Positions 8,769 to 17,968 of a stretch of 64,000 nucleotides of DNA are shown one piece after another. Origin of the DNA: Peribacillus frigoritolerans (GTDB lineage Bacteria > Bacillota > Bacilli > Bacillales > DSM-1321); NCBI RefSeq assembly GCF_040250305.1, contig NZ_CP158190.1, forward strand, positions 2,636,001 through 2,700,000, given 5' to 3'. The notes beneath the pieces are model-generated. The model was not told where the DNA came from and ran no database searches. It saw only the letters and a list, made by a program, of their open reading frames with translations. A program made the translations under genes and the position numbers. The first letter of the stretch is position 1. Each line of letters begins with the position of its first letter.

Positions 8769-10046
8769 ATGGCACAAGATTCTAAAGGCATTTTTTATGG
8801 ATGGTATGTTGTGTTGTGTGGCTTTTTCATAATGTTCGCAGGTTTCTCGATAATAAATTCCCTGCATAGTTTGTTCATGGTCCCGGTTACAGAGGATTTA
8901 GGAATAAGCAGAACCACTTTTTCCATTGCACTTTCCATTGCTGGCCTTGGAGTGGCTGTTGCTTCTCCGATCATGGGTAAATTACTCGCTAAAGGGAATA
9001 TGAAATTGATCATGTCAATTTGCGTAGTAATTGCCGGAGCAGGATTCATGTCATACTCGCTTGCCAACTCAGCTGTATATTTTAGTATCATAGGCTTTGT
9101 AATTGGCATCTGTGTTGCAGGCTTTTCCAATATTCCCATATCAATCATGTTAACCAATTGGTTTTATGAGAAAAAAGGAAAGGCCATGGGTTTGGCATTT
9201 GCGGGATCGGGAATTGGGGCAGCAGTACTCAGTCCGATCATTACAAATTTAATCTCAAATTATGGTTGGAGAACGGCCTACGTAATAGCAGGGATACTGA
9301 TAATTGTCTTAACATTACCCTTGGTTCTTCTATTTGCAAAGAAAAGTCCCGCAGAAAAGGGCCTTGTTCCATTGGGCTCTGACAAAATGGAAATGGCCGA
9401 AACTAATGTGGAATCTGAACAGAATGGCTTAACGATGGGGGAAGCAAAGAAGACAGCGATGTTTTGGATTTTCGTACTTGGAATCGTTTGTTTTGCATTA
9501 GTCGCTGGCGGGGTGCAAATGCATATCCCGGCATACTTGATCGATATAGGGCATCCAGCCATTTTTGCTGGCACCATTTTTGGAATACTATCTTTGGCAA
9601 ATACGGTTGGAAAATTGATTTTAGGAGCTGTTTTGGATAAGTACGGTACGGCAGGAGGCGCCATTTATGTAGGCGCTTGCATGACGATTGCTATGGCAGC
9701 GCTATTGTTAGCTAAGACACAGGCATTCGCATTCTTATTCGCCATCGCCTTTGGCTTTAGCATTGTGATATCCACTCTAGGGCCTCCCTTCATGACAAAT
9801 GATATCTTTGGAAAGAAGGACTTCGGCTCCATCTTTGGCATAGTGCAAGTTTTTTTTGTGGCGGCAGGCTCATTGGGTGTGATCGTTTCGGGTGTAATCT
9901 ATGATTTGACAGAAAGCTATCGTGCAGCTTGGATCTTCTTTCTTTGCTTATTCATCTTCAGCATGGTTTGTGTACTAGCGGCAAATGGCATGAAAAAAAA
10001 GACGATCAGAAGAATCAAAAATATTTCCGACCAAAAAATTGGATAG
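8769..10046 (+). CDS. MFS transporter, oxalate/formate antiporter-like (OFA) type
   Basis: A 425-residue major facilitator with about 12 hydrophobic segments. The N-terminus GWYVVLCGFFIMFAGFSI resembles monocarboxylate/OFA-type carriers. The motif-A-like loop (SPIMGKLLAKGNMK) lies between the second and third helices, and a long hydrophilic loop follows helix 6. It is the last gene of the catabolic run, 56 bp after the aldehyde dehydrogenase, and is followed by a strong bidirectional terminator, so it probably imports the acid that the operon degrades. The substrate is unknown. Confidence 0.88.
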   Translation: MAQDSKGIFYGWYVVLCGFFIMFAGFSIINSLHSLFMVPVTEDLGISRTTFSIALSIAGLGVAVASPIMGKLLAKGNMKLIMSICVVIAGAGFMSYSLANSAVYFSIIGFVIGICVAGFSNIPISIMLTNWFYEKKGKAMGLAFAGSGIGAAVLSPIITNLISNYGWRTAYVIAGILIIVLTLPLVLLFAKKSPAEKGLVPLGSDKMEMAETNVESEQNGLTMGEAKKTAMFWIFVLGIVCFALVAGGVQMHIPAYLIDIGHPAIFAGTIFGILSLANTVGKLILGAVLDKYGTAGGAIYVGACMTIAMAALLLAKTQAFAFLFAIAFGFSIVISTLGPPFMTNDIFGKKDFGSIFGIVQVFFVAAGSLGVIVSGVIYDLTESYRAAWIFFLCLFIFSMVCVLAANGMKKKTIRRIKNISDQKIG

Positions 10047-10099
10047 TTTGCCAGAGATAAAAAACAAATGGAAGGGGGTATTTTCCGTAAATAAAACCG

Positions 10100-10140
10100 G
10101 GTAAAGAGCGGCAGTCTAGATTGCTGCTCTTTACCTTATT
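10100..10140. terminator. Bidirectional intrinsic terminator
   Basis: Arms at 10100-10113 and 10122-10135 form a 14-bp stem with one G-T wobble and an 8-nt loop. T-rich ends flank it weakly on both strands. It sits between two convergent genes and can serve both. Confidence 0.75.
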
Positions 10141-10141
10141 G

Positions 10142-10873
10142 TTAAAATTTTTCATTCCATTCTTCATCTTCAAGTGGCACACCATTGGTACTAATATATT
10201 CTACAATCATATTTCCATGTTTAAGAACTCTATCTTTTTTTAGTGAATTGATAATTTCGGTAAAGCGGTCTTCATCTGCGTCCTGTTTCTTACGTGAAAG
10301 GGTAATCCGTATGGTTGGGGAAACATCGTAATCTTTATAGCTGGCTGGTTTATTCGGATCAATTTTCAATTCTTTCCCGACACCCTCATCAAACACCAAG
10401 AGTAATTGATTATAATCGCCTATTTCTTCTTGAATCTCCTCCCAATCTTCCTTCTCTGTAATATCTCCCAGTTCCTTTGATATCAACACGTCACCCAGTT
10501 CCTTTTCAACATAAGGCCTGATTTCTTTTTCTGCATCATCTTGCCATTTATCAGATAGGAATGTATCCTCCATTTCCCCTGTTTCATCATTAAAGAAAAC
10601 TAGAAAATGAGTCCCATATTTTTCATGTTTCACTTTAGCTGCGTATTCAAAATAGCCCCAATTCCCCATGTTATCGTATAAGACATCATATATTTCGGTT
10701 TCTTCATCAAAAGTTTTCTCTAAATATCGTTCAGCTTGATCCCGGACTTTCTTTTCTTCATCAGGATCTGCTTTCATACTCTGTGTGAATGAAAACATAA
10801 GGATCATCACACCGGCCAAGATGATTAAAAAAACACCTAGTAAAGTCAGTAAAACCTTTTTTGTTTTGCTCAA
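10142..10873 (-). CDS. Membrane-anchored protein of unknown function
   Basis: A 243-residue protein that I do not recognise. A basic N-terminus (MSKTKKVL) is followed by one hydrophobic segment (about residues 7-31) and then a soluble, Glu/Asp/Lys-rich domain; no Cys lipobox is visible, so it is probably an N-terminal membrane anchor with the rest outside the cell. The start follows GGAGGGTGTTACTTG on the minus strand. It is convergent with the MFS gene and stands alone. Confidence 0.7.
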   Translation of the reverse strand: MSKTKKVLLTLLGVFLIILAGVMILMFSFTQSMKADPDEEKKVRDQAERYLEKTFDEETEIYDVLYDNMGNWGYFEYAAKVKHEKYGTHFLVFFNDETGEMEDTFLSDKWQDDAEKEIRPYVEKELGDVLISKELGDITEKEDWEEIQEEIGDYNQLLLVFDEGVGKELKIDPNKPASYKDYDVSPTIRITLSRKKQDADEDRFTEIINSLKKDRVLKHGNMIVEYISTNGVPLEDEEWNEKF

Positions 10874-11038
10874 GTAACACCCTCCTGTTATCTCTTTTAC
10901 ATCTCAATAATTACCATATTATTCTAACATTTTTATCGCTTATTTTACTATGCGAAATCTAAATTACCTGACCTCCAAAATAGCGGGATACTTTGTTACA
11001 ATATATAAATGGTTAGTACCCTAAAGGGAGAGATCAAC

Positions 11039-11923
11039 TTGGAAACCTATCAAAGAAAAATGAATCATAATCGGGATGAATACAGAAAGTTGCGATGGAA
11101 ACAGCATCGTCTACAAGTTACAGGGTTATTCGATGCCGTTTTTTCGAAAAAAGCGTTCGTTGATAAAGTGGCTATCGTTGGTGCAGGCAATTGCGATGAT
11201 TTGGATTTAGAATATTTGGCAACTAAATGCAACTTCATATATTTATTTGATATTGATATGGAAAGTATGGAAAAGGGTACGGCGAATTTGCCTGAATGGA
11301 CCCGGGAGAAAATTCAACTTGTTGCAATCGATGTAACAGGCCTCGATAAAGTGGATTTTGATCACCACCTATCTTCCATGCTGAATCGTGGTGAAACGGC
11401 AAAGGGAATTATCCAATATTTAAAGGAAACCGAAAATCGGTTAGGTCAGCTTTCTGAAAGGGTTTTTGCTAATTATTATAATGATTTTGATATCATGGCA
11501 ACTTCCGCCATTTATACGCAACTATTTTATAATTGGGCCAAGGAACTGCTTTCTGATCATGCAAACCTCTATCAGAAAAAAGACGCAGAAGAGCTGAAAA
11601 ATGGAATTTTAGATCTAAGGGATGAAATCGTTCGTACAATGAATCACTCTATATCTAAATGTACCAAGCAGAATGGATTCTGTATTACATGGTCTGATAT
11701 CTTAAAAATCGAACCTGAGTATATGGATACCATTAATGAAGGGCTGAATGCCATCTTTGCCTTGGCCTCGAACGTGGGATATGGGGCTGCATTGATAGGG
11801 ATGAAAACGTTTATTGAAAAAGTGGATAAAAGCGAATTAAGCCTTCGCTACTGGACATGGGATTTTAATGCAAACAAACAGTATTTGACCATTGGTATTA
11901 TCGGGAGATTGAATGGGTTGTAA
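11039..11923 (+). CDS. Conserved protein with Rossmann/methyltransferase-like motif
   Basis: About 294 residues, not firmly recognised. VAIVGAGNCDDLDLEYL followed by FIYLFDIDMESMEKG looks like motifs I and II of a SAM-dependent methyltransferase fold, but the typical catalytic motif is not visible. An in-frame ATG at 11009 overlaps a -10-like TACAAT/TATATA stretch (10997-11006) and has no ribosome site. TTG at 11039 lies 7 bases after AAGGGAGAGA, so I start there. Monocistronic, with its own terminator. Confidence 0.65.
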   Translation: METYQRKMNHNRDEYRKLRWKQHRLQVTGLFDAVFSKKAFVDKVAIVGAGNCDDLDLEYLATKCNFIYLFDIDMESMEKGTANLPEWTREKIQLVAIDVTGLDKVDFDHHLSSMLNRGETAKGIIQYLKETENRLGQLSERVFANYYNDFDIMATSAIYTQLFYNWAKELLSDHANLYQKKDAEELKNGILDLRDEIVRTMNHSISKCTKQNGFCITWSDILKIEPEYMDTINEGLNAIFALASNVGYGAALIGMKTFIEKVDKSELSLRYWTWDFNANKQYLTIGIIGRLNGL

Positions 11924-11937
11924 ATTGAAAAATGGAA

Positions 11938-11976
11938 GGATAGATAAGCATATCAGCAGCTATCTATCCTTTTTTT
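11938..11976 (+). terminator. Intrinsic terminator
   Basis: A perfect 9-bp stem, 11938-11946 with 11961-11969, is followed directly by seven T residues, 15 bases after the preceding stop codon. Confidence 0.85.
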
Positions 11977-12230
11977 GATCGGTTATAGTCCCTTATCCTT
12001 TAGGCGTGATAAAAAGGGGGCTTGGCCAGGAAACCATAGGAAATAAGACATAATTATATAAAAGGTATAAAAAAACGATGAAATTTTTGACTATTTGTCT
12101 AATGATTTCACTAACTGGTGTGGATATAATGAATCTGTTAAAAACAGAATATTCCGATTAGTAGAAGCGGGGAAAGCAAAGGTAGAGGAAGGTGTAATGA
12201 GGGTGACCAATAAAGAAAGGGGTGTTTTGT

Positions 12231-13850
12231 TTGAAAGCAGATATTGTGTTCATAAACGGCGAGGTCATAACCGTAAATCAAAAAAGTGAAGTCGCAGAAG
12301 CCCTGGCAATTAAAGGTGATCGTATTTCGGCAGTCGGAACGAATCAGGAAATCAAGGTATTTATCGGAGAGGAAACAAATGTGATTGATTTGCAGGGAAA
12401 GTCATTACTTCCTGGGTTTATAGATTCTCATATTCATCTAATATTGTACGGTGTCAATCAATTGGCAGTAAGTTGTAAAGCTGAACATATCAAATCTGTA
12501 GAAGATTTGTTAATCGATCTGAAGGAGAAAGCTTTGACGATCCCTAAAGGTGAATGGATTCGTGCCTGGGGCTTCAATGAGACTGCTGTGAAAGAAAAAC
12601 GTTATCCTACAATAGCAGAATTGGATGCTATTTCAACAGACCATCCCATTATCGTAACCCGTACATGCAGCCATATTAGTGTGGTGAATAGCAGGGCCTT
12701 AGAGATTGCCGGAATAGATGAGAACTCAGAGAATCCAACTGGAGGGATCATTGAAAAGGATAGGGAGGGGAGAATTACAGGCAAACTCATTGAAACGGCA
12801 AATATGATAATGGCCGATAGAGCAAGTTATTCTGAGAGTGAACTGTTGAAAGCAGTGAAAATAGCATCTGAGCATTTCATCGCAGCAGGAATAACAAGCA
12901 TTCATGAAGCAGGTGCTCATGGTCCTGAAAGTTTCCGTTTAATGCAGCAGGCCATAAAAAATAAGGATATTCGTGTCCGTATCTATGCGATGGTCGGTTC
13001 ATTGAATAATTCTCATGAATTTGTAAATAAAATGATGGATTCGGGAATGATAACCGGAACTGGGGACGAAAGATTCAAAATCGGACCAGCCAAATTGTTT
13101 ACGGATGGCAGCAGTACCGGTCCGACAATTGCTACCCGTGAGCCCTATTCGAGTGATCCAGGTTATTCCGGAATTCTTTATTATAAAGAAGAGGAAATCT
13201 ATCAAGTATTAGGTCAAGCACATAAAAAAGGCTATCAGATCACAGTCCATGCCCAAGGGGACAAAGCGATAGAGATGTATTTAAATTGCGTGGAAAAGGC
13301 TTTGAACGAATCGCCAAGAAAAGATCATAGACATAGGATCGAGCATGCCGGAATATCTTCTCCAGATTTACAAATGAGGATGAAAGAACTTGAAATCATC
13401 CCAATCCCCAACCCCCCATTTCCTTATGAATTCGGTGATATATATATTGAACATTACGGCAATAGGGTCAACCACATGTACGCCGCCCGTGATTTTATTG
13501 ATAATGGGATCTTGGCCGCAGGCGGTTCCGATGCTCCGGTTACTGATCACGACCCTTTATTAGGCATACACGTTGCTGTTAATAGAACAAGCAGGTCAGG
13601 TACGAAAATAGGTACGGTTCAATCTATTAGCGTTTTGGAAGCCATTAAACTATACACATGGAATGGCGCGTTTGCGAGTTTCGATGAAGATGTCAAAGGC
13701 AGCCTGGAGGCTGGTAAGCTGGCCGATCTAGTAGTTTTGAATGATAGTATATTGAAAGTGGATTCCCAAAATATCAAGGATTTGAAAGTTGAATCAACGA
13801 TTCTGAATGGGGAGATTCTTTATCATAGGGAAACATTGGTAGAAATATAA
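12231..13850 (+). CDS. Amidohydrolase family 3 (YtcJ-like) metal-dependent hydrolase
   Basis: A roughly 540-residue amidohydrolase with the metal-ligand set of the urease-fold superfamily: HxH in GFIDSHIHLILYG, His in ITVHAQGDKA, His in RHRIEHAGIS and Asp in GGSDAPVTDHDPLLG. Members hydrolyse cyclic or linear amides, ureides and formamides; the substrate is not evident. GTG at 12222 overlaps the ribosome site AAAGGGG (12216-12222), so TTG at 12231, eight bases after it, is the more likely start. It heads a group with an N-carbamoylase, a transporter pair and a nitrilase. Confidence 0.88.
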   Translation: MKADIVFINGEVITVNQKSEVAEALAIKGDRISAVGTNQEIKVFIGEETNVIDLQGKSLLPGFIDSHIHLILYGVNQLAVSCKAEHIKSVEDLLIDLKEKALTIPKGEWIRAWGFNETAVKEKRYPTIAELDAISTDHPIIVTRTCSHISVVNSRALEIAGIDENSENPTGGIIEKDREGRITGKLIETANMIMADRASYSESELLKAVKIASEHFIAAGITSIHEAGAHGPESFRLMQQAIKNKDIRVRIYAMVGSLNNSHEFVNKMMDSGMITGTGDERFKIGPAKLFTDGSSTGPTIATREPYSSDPGYSGILYYKEEEIYQVLGQAHKKGYQITVHAQGDKAIEMYLNCVEKALNESPRKDHRHRIEHAGISSPDLQMRMKELEIIPIPNPPFPYEFGDIYIEHYGNRVNHMYAARDFIDNGILAAGGSDAPVTDHDPLLGIHVAVNRTSRSGTKIGTVQSISVLEAIKLYTWNGAFASFDEDVKGSLEAGKLADLVVLNDSILKVDSQNIKDLKVESTILNGEILYHRETLVEI

Positions 13851-13955
13851 TCTAGTGTAACTACTCTAAAACATCAAGAACTTCACTTTCATTTTTTTGG
13901 CTTAAGCGAACGTAATTGGGATTTAGCAAGTTATTAAAAAAGGGGGATATTCGCT

Positions 13956-15188
13956 ATGAAAAAGCAAAAATTATTAATTAATGGTGAGAGGCTGAGTCGT
14001 ACGCTAGAGAAATTTGCTGATTTTGGACGAACAGAAAACAACGGAGTCACACGGCTATCCCTTTCCGAAGAAGATCGATTAGTCCGTGATTACTTTTGCG
14101 CTTGCTGTAAAGAATTGGGTATGACCATTAAGGTTGATGATATGGGGAATATTTACGCTACTTTGGCGGGACTTGAAAATAAACCTCCTATTGTAATGGG
14201 ATCACATATGGATACCGTAAAAAAGGGCGGTCGGTTTGATGGTATCTTGGGTGTAGCTGCAGGCTTGGAAGTCGTGCGGACTCTGGTGGAAAATAATATC
14301 CAACCTAAAATTCCGGTAATGATCGTCAATTTTACGAACGAAGAGGGAGCCAGGTTTGAACCTTCCATGATGTCGTCGGGAGTTCTTTCAGGTAAATTCG
14401 AAAAATCCATCATGCTGCAAAAGACGGATAGTGAAGGAACCACTTTCAAGAGTGCTTTGAATGCCATTGGATATGCAGGGGATAAAGAGTCTCGTTTAAA
14501 AGAAGCGACTGCATTTCTAGAGTTGCATATTGAACAAGGGCCCATTCTTGAACGTGAATCACTCACGATCGGTGTCGTTGAATGTGTCCTTGGTATGGTG
14601 TGCTATGAGATAGAAGTTACAGGCGAATCCGATCATGCAGGAACCACTCCGATGAATATGAGAAAAGATGCTTTCTTCACTGCGAATAGCTTGATTATGG
14701 AGGCTCGTCAGAAGCTAGGCATGCTTGATGACGATTTGGTTTTTACGATGGGAAGGGTAAATGTGTTTCCTAATATCCATACGGTGATCCCTAATAAAGT
14801 GGTATTTTCGCTAGAAGCGAGACATAAGGATTCCAAAGTCATCGAAAAGGTGGAGGAAGTCATTAAAAGCCTTATAACTACAGGTTCAGAAGACGGCTGC
14901 GACATCCAAGCGAAAAAATTGTGGGACAGGGATACCGTTTGGTTCGACAAATCCATTTGCAATTTGATTGAGCAATCGACCAATTATCTAGGCCTACCTT
15001 ATAAAAGAATGGTAAGCGGTGCAGGACATGATGCACAGTTTATTGCTAGTTATATACCTACTGCCATGGTTTTCGTCCCAAGCATCAACGGTAAAAGCCA
15101 TTGTGAAGAGGAACTTACTAGTTGGGAAGATTGTGAAAAAGGCGTCAATGTAATACTGGAAACGGTCCTTGCCATCCAGTCATCTTAA
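13956..15188 (+). CDS. M20-family N-carbamoyl-L-amino acid / allantoate amidohydrolase
   Basis: A 410-residue Zn-dependent amidase of the M20/HyuC-AllC family. Metal and substrate residues are in GSHMDTVKKGGRFDG, NEEGARF, FLELHIEQGP, GESDHAGTTPM and SGAGHDAQF, and the C-terminal VPSINGKSHCEEE is family-typical. It would release ammonia, CO2 and an amino acid (or ureidoglycolate) from an N-carbamoyl compound. Neighbouring amidohydrolase, SSS transporter and nitrilase genes fit uptake and stepwise hydrolysis of a ureide. The ATG follows AAAGGGGGATATTCGCT. Confidence 0.92.
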   Translation: MKKQKLLINGERLSRTLEKFADFGRTENNGVTRLSLSEEDRLVRDYFCACCKELGMTIKVDDMGNIYATLAGLENKPPIVMGSHMDTVKKGGRFDGILGVAAGLEVVRTLVENNIQPKIPVMIVNFTNEEGARFEPSMMSSGVLSGKFEKSIMLQKTDSEGTTFKSALNAIGYAGDKESRLKEATAFLELHIEQGPILERESLTIGVVECVLGMVCYEIEVTGESDHAGTTPMNMRKDAFFTANSLIMEARQKLGMLDDDLVFTMGRVNVFPNIHTVIPNKVVFSLEARHKDSKVIEKVEEVIKSLITTGSEDGCDIQAKKLWDRDTVWFDKSICNLIEQSTNYLGLPYKRMVSGAGHDAQFIASYIPTAMVFVPSINGKSHCEEELTSWEDCEKGVNVILETVLAIQSS

Positions 15189-15324
15189 GACAAATATATG
15201 GTTGGTTGAAAGCAGGTAATGAAAGTAAACAAAGGGTGCTATCAAACCATCAGTTTAGTATGAAAGTCAGCTTGACTGATGGTGATGCATCCGTGTAAGG
15301 AACCTAAAAGGGGGAGGGTATAAT

Positions 15325-15525
15325 TTGGATGCTATTAAGCTATTACTTTTTGTTCCATTTATAGGGTTTTTAGGTTTTTTGCCATACGCAAATAAAATAG
15401 AACCGTACATATTGGGGATGCCTTTTTTGTTATTTTGGGTTGCATTTTGGATGGTGATGGCATCGATTATCTTAATGATTGTCTATAAGTTCGATCCTGA
15501 TAATAAAGGGAGCGATTCTGAATGA
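15325..15525 (+). CDS. DUF3311 small membrane protein, SSS transporter partner
   Basis: A 66-residue protein with two hydrophobic segments (KLLLFVPFIGFLGFLPYA and a second one around residues 30-54) matching the DUF3311 family. Such proteins are encoded directly ahead of SSS-family solute symporters. Here the stop overlaps the ATG of the symporter by 4 bp (ATGA), which implies translational coupling and probably a two-subunit carrier. The start is TTG at 15325 behind GGGGGAGGGTATAAT. Confidence 0.85.
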   Translation: MDAIKLLLFVPFIGFLGFLPYANKIEPYILGMPFLLFWVAFWMVMASIILMIVYKFDPDNKGSDSE

Positions 15526-17006
15526 ATATCTCATTACTCATCATTTCCATCTTCTTGGTTCTAGCACTTTATTTAGGGATAAAAGCAAGAAAAGGGAAGG
15601 ATATGGATATGGAGCAATTCGCCGTAGGGGGCAGGGGCTTCGGTACATTCTTCATTTTTCTCTTAATAGCAGGTGAAATTTATACAACTTTTACATTCCT
15701 GGGCGGAAGTGGGTGGGCTTACTCGAAAGGTGCCGCTGCTTATTATGTTCCCGCCTATATTTTCTTAGCTTACGTCCTATCATATTGGCTCGTCCCTAAA
15801 ATATGGAGATATTCAAAACGTCATTCCATTATCTCTCAGCCAGAGTATTTTGCGTCTAAATATAAAAGCAGGTCAATGGGAATGATCGTTGCTGTATTGG
15901 GAAGCTTAGCCCTCGTGCCGTACATAGTCATTCAGCTCAAAGGATTAGGTATCATTGTTTCCGAAGCATCTTACGGAGCCATTTCACCAGTTGCTGCAAG
16001 TGTGATCGGTGCTGTGGTTGTAACTACCTATGTGATGATTTCAGGCATTCATGGTTCGGCATGGACAGCCATACTGAAAGATTTCATGATTTTGGTGGTT
16101 GTTATCTTTTTAGGGATTTACATTCCAGTTCATTACTTCGGAGGCATACAGCCAATGTTCGAGACCGTGCAGGCTGCTAAACCGGAAATGTTGGTTTTAG
16201 CAGATCAGGGATTGAGTCAGTCCTGGTTTGTGTCCACCGTTTTGCTCAATGCCCTAGGATTTTATTTGCTGCCACAAACATTCATGGTCGTTTTATCGTC
16301 CAATGGGGAAAGGACCCTTCGCAAAAATGCGATTGCGTTACCGTTATACACATTGTTATTGCTTTTCGTTTTTTTCATTGGGTTTACAGCCATCATGGGA
16401 ATCCCGGGTTTGCAAGGAGCTGATGGGGATCTCTCACTTTTAAGGCTGGCGATTCAAACATTCGATCCATGGGTGATAGGGGTTATCGGAGCTGCAGGTT
16501 TATTGACGGCGCTTGTACCGGCTTCAGTCATGCTAATGGCTGCATCGGTAGGTCTGACAAATAGCTTTTTTAAAGTTTTGGTCCCTGCTGCGACTGAAAC
16601 ACATCAATTGATTGTCTCAAGGATCATTATTATTGGTATCTCAATCATTGCTTTAATTGTAACTGTTACAGGCGGCGAGGCTTTAGCCATCTTGAATATC
16701 ATGTCATACAGTTTAATTACGCAACTGGCACCTTCCTTGTTTTGCAGTTTGCCAAAAACCAATATTATCAATAAGTATGGTGCGATGGCAGGTATATTGG
16801 CAGGTGTCCTGATTGTTTTATATTCGACAATTGCAGATGTGAAGGTTGCTACATTCCTGCCAAATACCCCGCATGTAATTAATGATATCAGTACAGGCGT
16901 CATAGCTTTGTTGATTAATATACTAGTAACATTCATTGTAAGTGCACTGACTAAACATATCTCCATGCAACAGACCGAAATGAATGATCTGGATAAGATA
17001 TCCTGA
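15522..17006 (+). CDS. Sodium:solute symporter family (SSSF) permease
   Basis: A 494-residue polytopic protein with about 13 hydrophobic helices. It has the SSS-family N-terminus (short helix, then AVGGRGFGTFFIFLLIAGEIYTTF split over the first helices) and the conserved SQPEYFASKYKSR loop. It is paired by a 4-bp overlap with the DUF3311 gene. Context suggests that it imports the ureide, hydantoin-like or amide compound attacked by the adjacent hydrolases; the substrate is an inference. Confidence 0.9.
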   Translation: MNISLLIISIFLVLALYLGIKARKGKDMDMEQFAVGGRGFGTFFIFLLIAGEIYTTFTFLGGSGWAYSKGAAAYYVPAYIFLAYVLSYWLVPKIWRYSKRHSIISQPEYFASKYKSRSMGMIVAVLGSLALVPYIVIQLKGLGIIVSEASYGAISPVAASVIGAVVVTTYVMISGIHGSAWTAILKDFMILVVVIFLGIYIPVHYFGGIQPMFETVQAAKPEMLVLADQGLSQSWFVSTVLLNALGFYLLPQTFMVVLSSNGERTLRKNAIALPLYTLLLLFVFFIGFTAIMGIPGLQGADGDLSLLRLAIQTFDPWVIGVIGAAGLLTALVPASVMLMAASVGLTNSFFKVLVPAATETHQLIVSRIIIIGISIIALIVTVTGGEALAILNIMSYSLITQLAPSLFCSLPKTNIINKYGAMAGILAGVLIVLYSTIADVKVATFLPNTPHVINDISTGVIALLINILVTFIVSALTKHISMQQTEMNDLDKIS

Positions 17007-17076
17007 TTTCTTTAAAACAAGGCTTATGGAAGTACTGACTGGAAGAACAGATAAAGCATGATTTGGGAGGGCTTTT

Positions 17077-17943
17077 GTGAAAATTAAAATAACGGCTTGT
17101 CAATTTCGTGTAGAAAAGGTGTCAACTTTCAATGAATTTCAGGAACAAGTAGAAGACTTGATCAGCCAAGTTCCCGAAGACTCGGATTATATCATTTTTC
17201 CTGAACTGTTGACCATCGGGTTATCAGCGGCCTTTGGAGAACAGGATGCTTCGTCCGTTACCAGGATTGATGAATATACCAATCAATACAAAGATCTTTT
17301 CAAGTCACTTTCAAGAAAAAGAAAACAGGTCATCATTGCCGGCACGCATCTGGAACGACGCGGAAAAGAATACTTCAATATTGCATATATTTTTGATAAA
17401 GACGGATCAGTCGTAGAGCATAAAAAAACTCATATCTTTCCTGCTGAAGCGAATTGGCATACTTCTGAAGGTGATGAACTGAAAGTTTATTCCATCGGTC
17501 CGGTTAAGATAGGAATAGCGGTATGTTATGAAGCGGAGATACCTGAAATTTCAAGGATATTATCAGTGAACGGGGCCGATATCATTTTTTGCCCATCATA
17601 CACATTTACAGAGGCTGGTTTTTGGCGAGTTCGCCATTGCGCTCATGCGCGTGCAATCGAGAATCAGGTATATTTTGTTCATTGCCCCACTGTTGGTGAA
17701 CCAGGGTCACCCCTGCCGAACGGGTATGGGAGCGCCAGTATTCTTAGCCCCTGTGACAGCGCTTGGCCAGCAAATGGAATAATAGCCGAGGCGGTAATGA
17801 ATGAACATACAATCATAACCGGTACAGTCGATATGGACGAGCTTTATGAGAATCGAAAAAGTGGTGCAGCAACCACTTTCAAGGATCGCAATCGCCGAAA
17901 AGAGTTGTATGCGAAATATAAGCCGTATGAAGGGCTGAAATGA
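17077..17943 (+). CDS. Carbon-nitrogen hydrolase (nitrilase superfamily)
   Basis: A 288-residue nitrilase-superfamily amidase with the Glu-Lys-Cys triad in place: Glu in IIFPELLT, Lys in HKKTHIFP and Cys in GIAVCYEAEIPE. The length and the CYEAEIPE motif fit aliphatic amidase or N-carbamoyl amidase branches. The start is GTG after GGGAGGGCTTTT. It closes the amidohydrolase / N-carbamoylase / transporter group. No terminator is obvious; the tandem repeat array starts 26 bp after the stop. Confidence 0.9.
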   Translation: MKIKITACQFRVEKVSTFNEFQEQVEDLISQVPEDSDYIIFPELLTIGLSAAFGEQDASSVTRIDEYTNQYKDLFKSLSRKRKQVIIAGTHLERRGKEYFNIAYIFDKDGSVVEHKKTHIFPAEANWHTSEGDELKVYSIGPVKIGIAVCYEAEIPEISRILSVNGADIIFCPSYTFTEAGFWRVRHCAHARAIENQVYFVHCPTVGEPGSPLPNGYGSASILSPCDSAWPANGIIAEAVMNEHTIITGTVDMDELYENRKSGAATTFKDRNRRKELYAKYKPYEGLK

Positions 17944-17968
17944 TCTGTTGGATCCCGAACCATAGTCC

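Noticed and set aside
24-10046. Reading the operon as ordinary fatty-acid beta-oxidation
   Set aside because: No hydroxyacyl-CoA dehydrogenase and no thiolase Cys; MaoC and DUF35 pairs are not part of the standard fad pathway.
12095-12289. 64-codon frame upstream of the amidohydrolase
   Set aside because: It overlaps the real gene start in another frame, has no ribosome site and no recognisable family.
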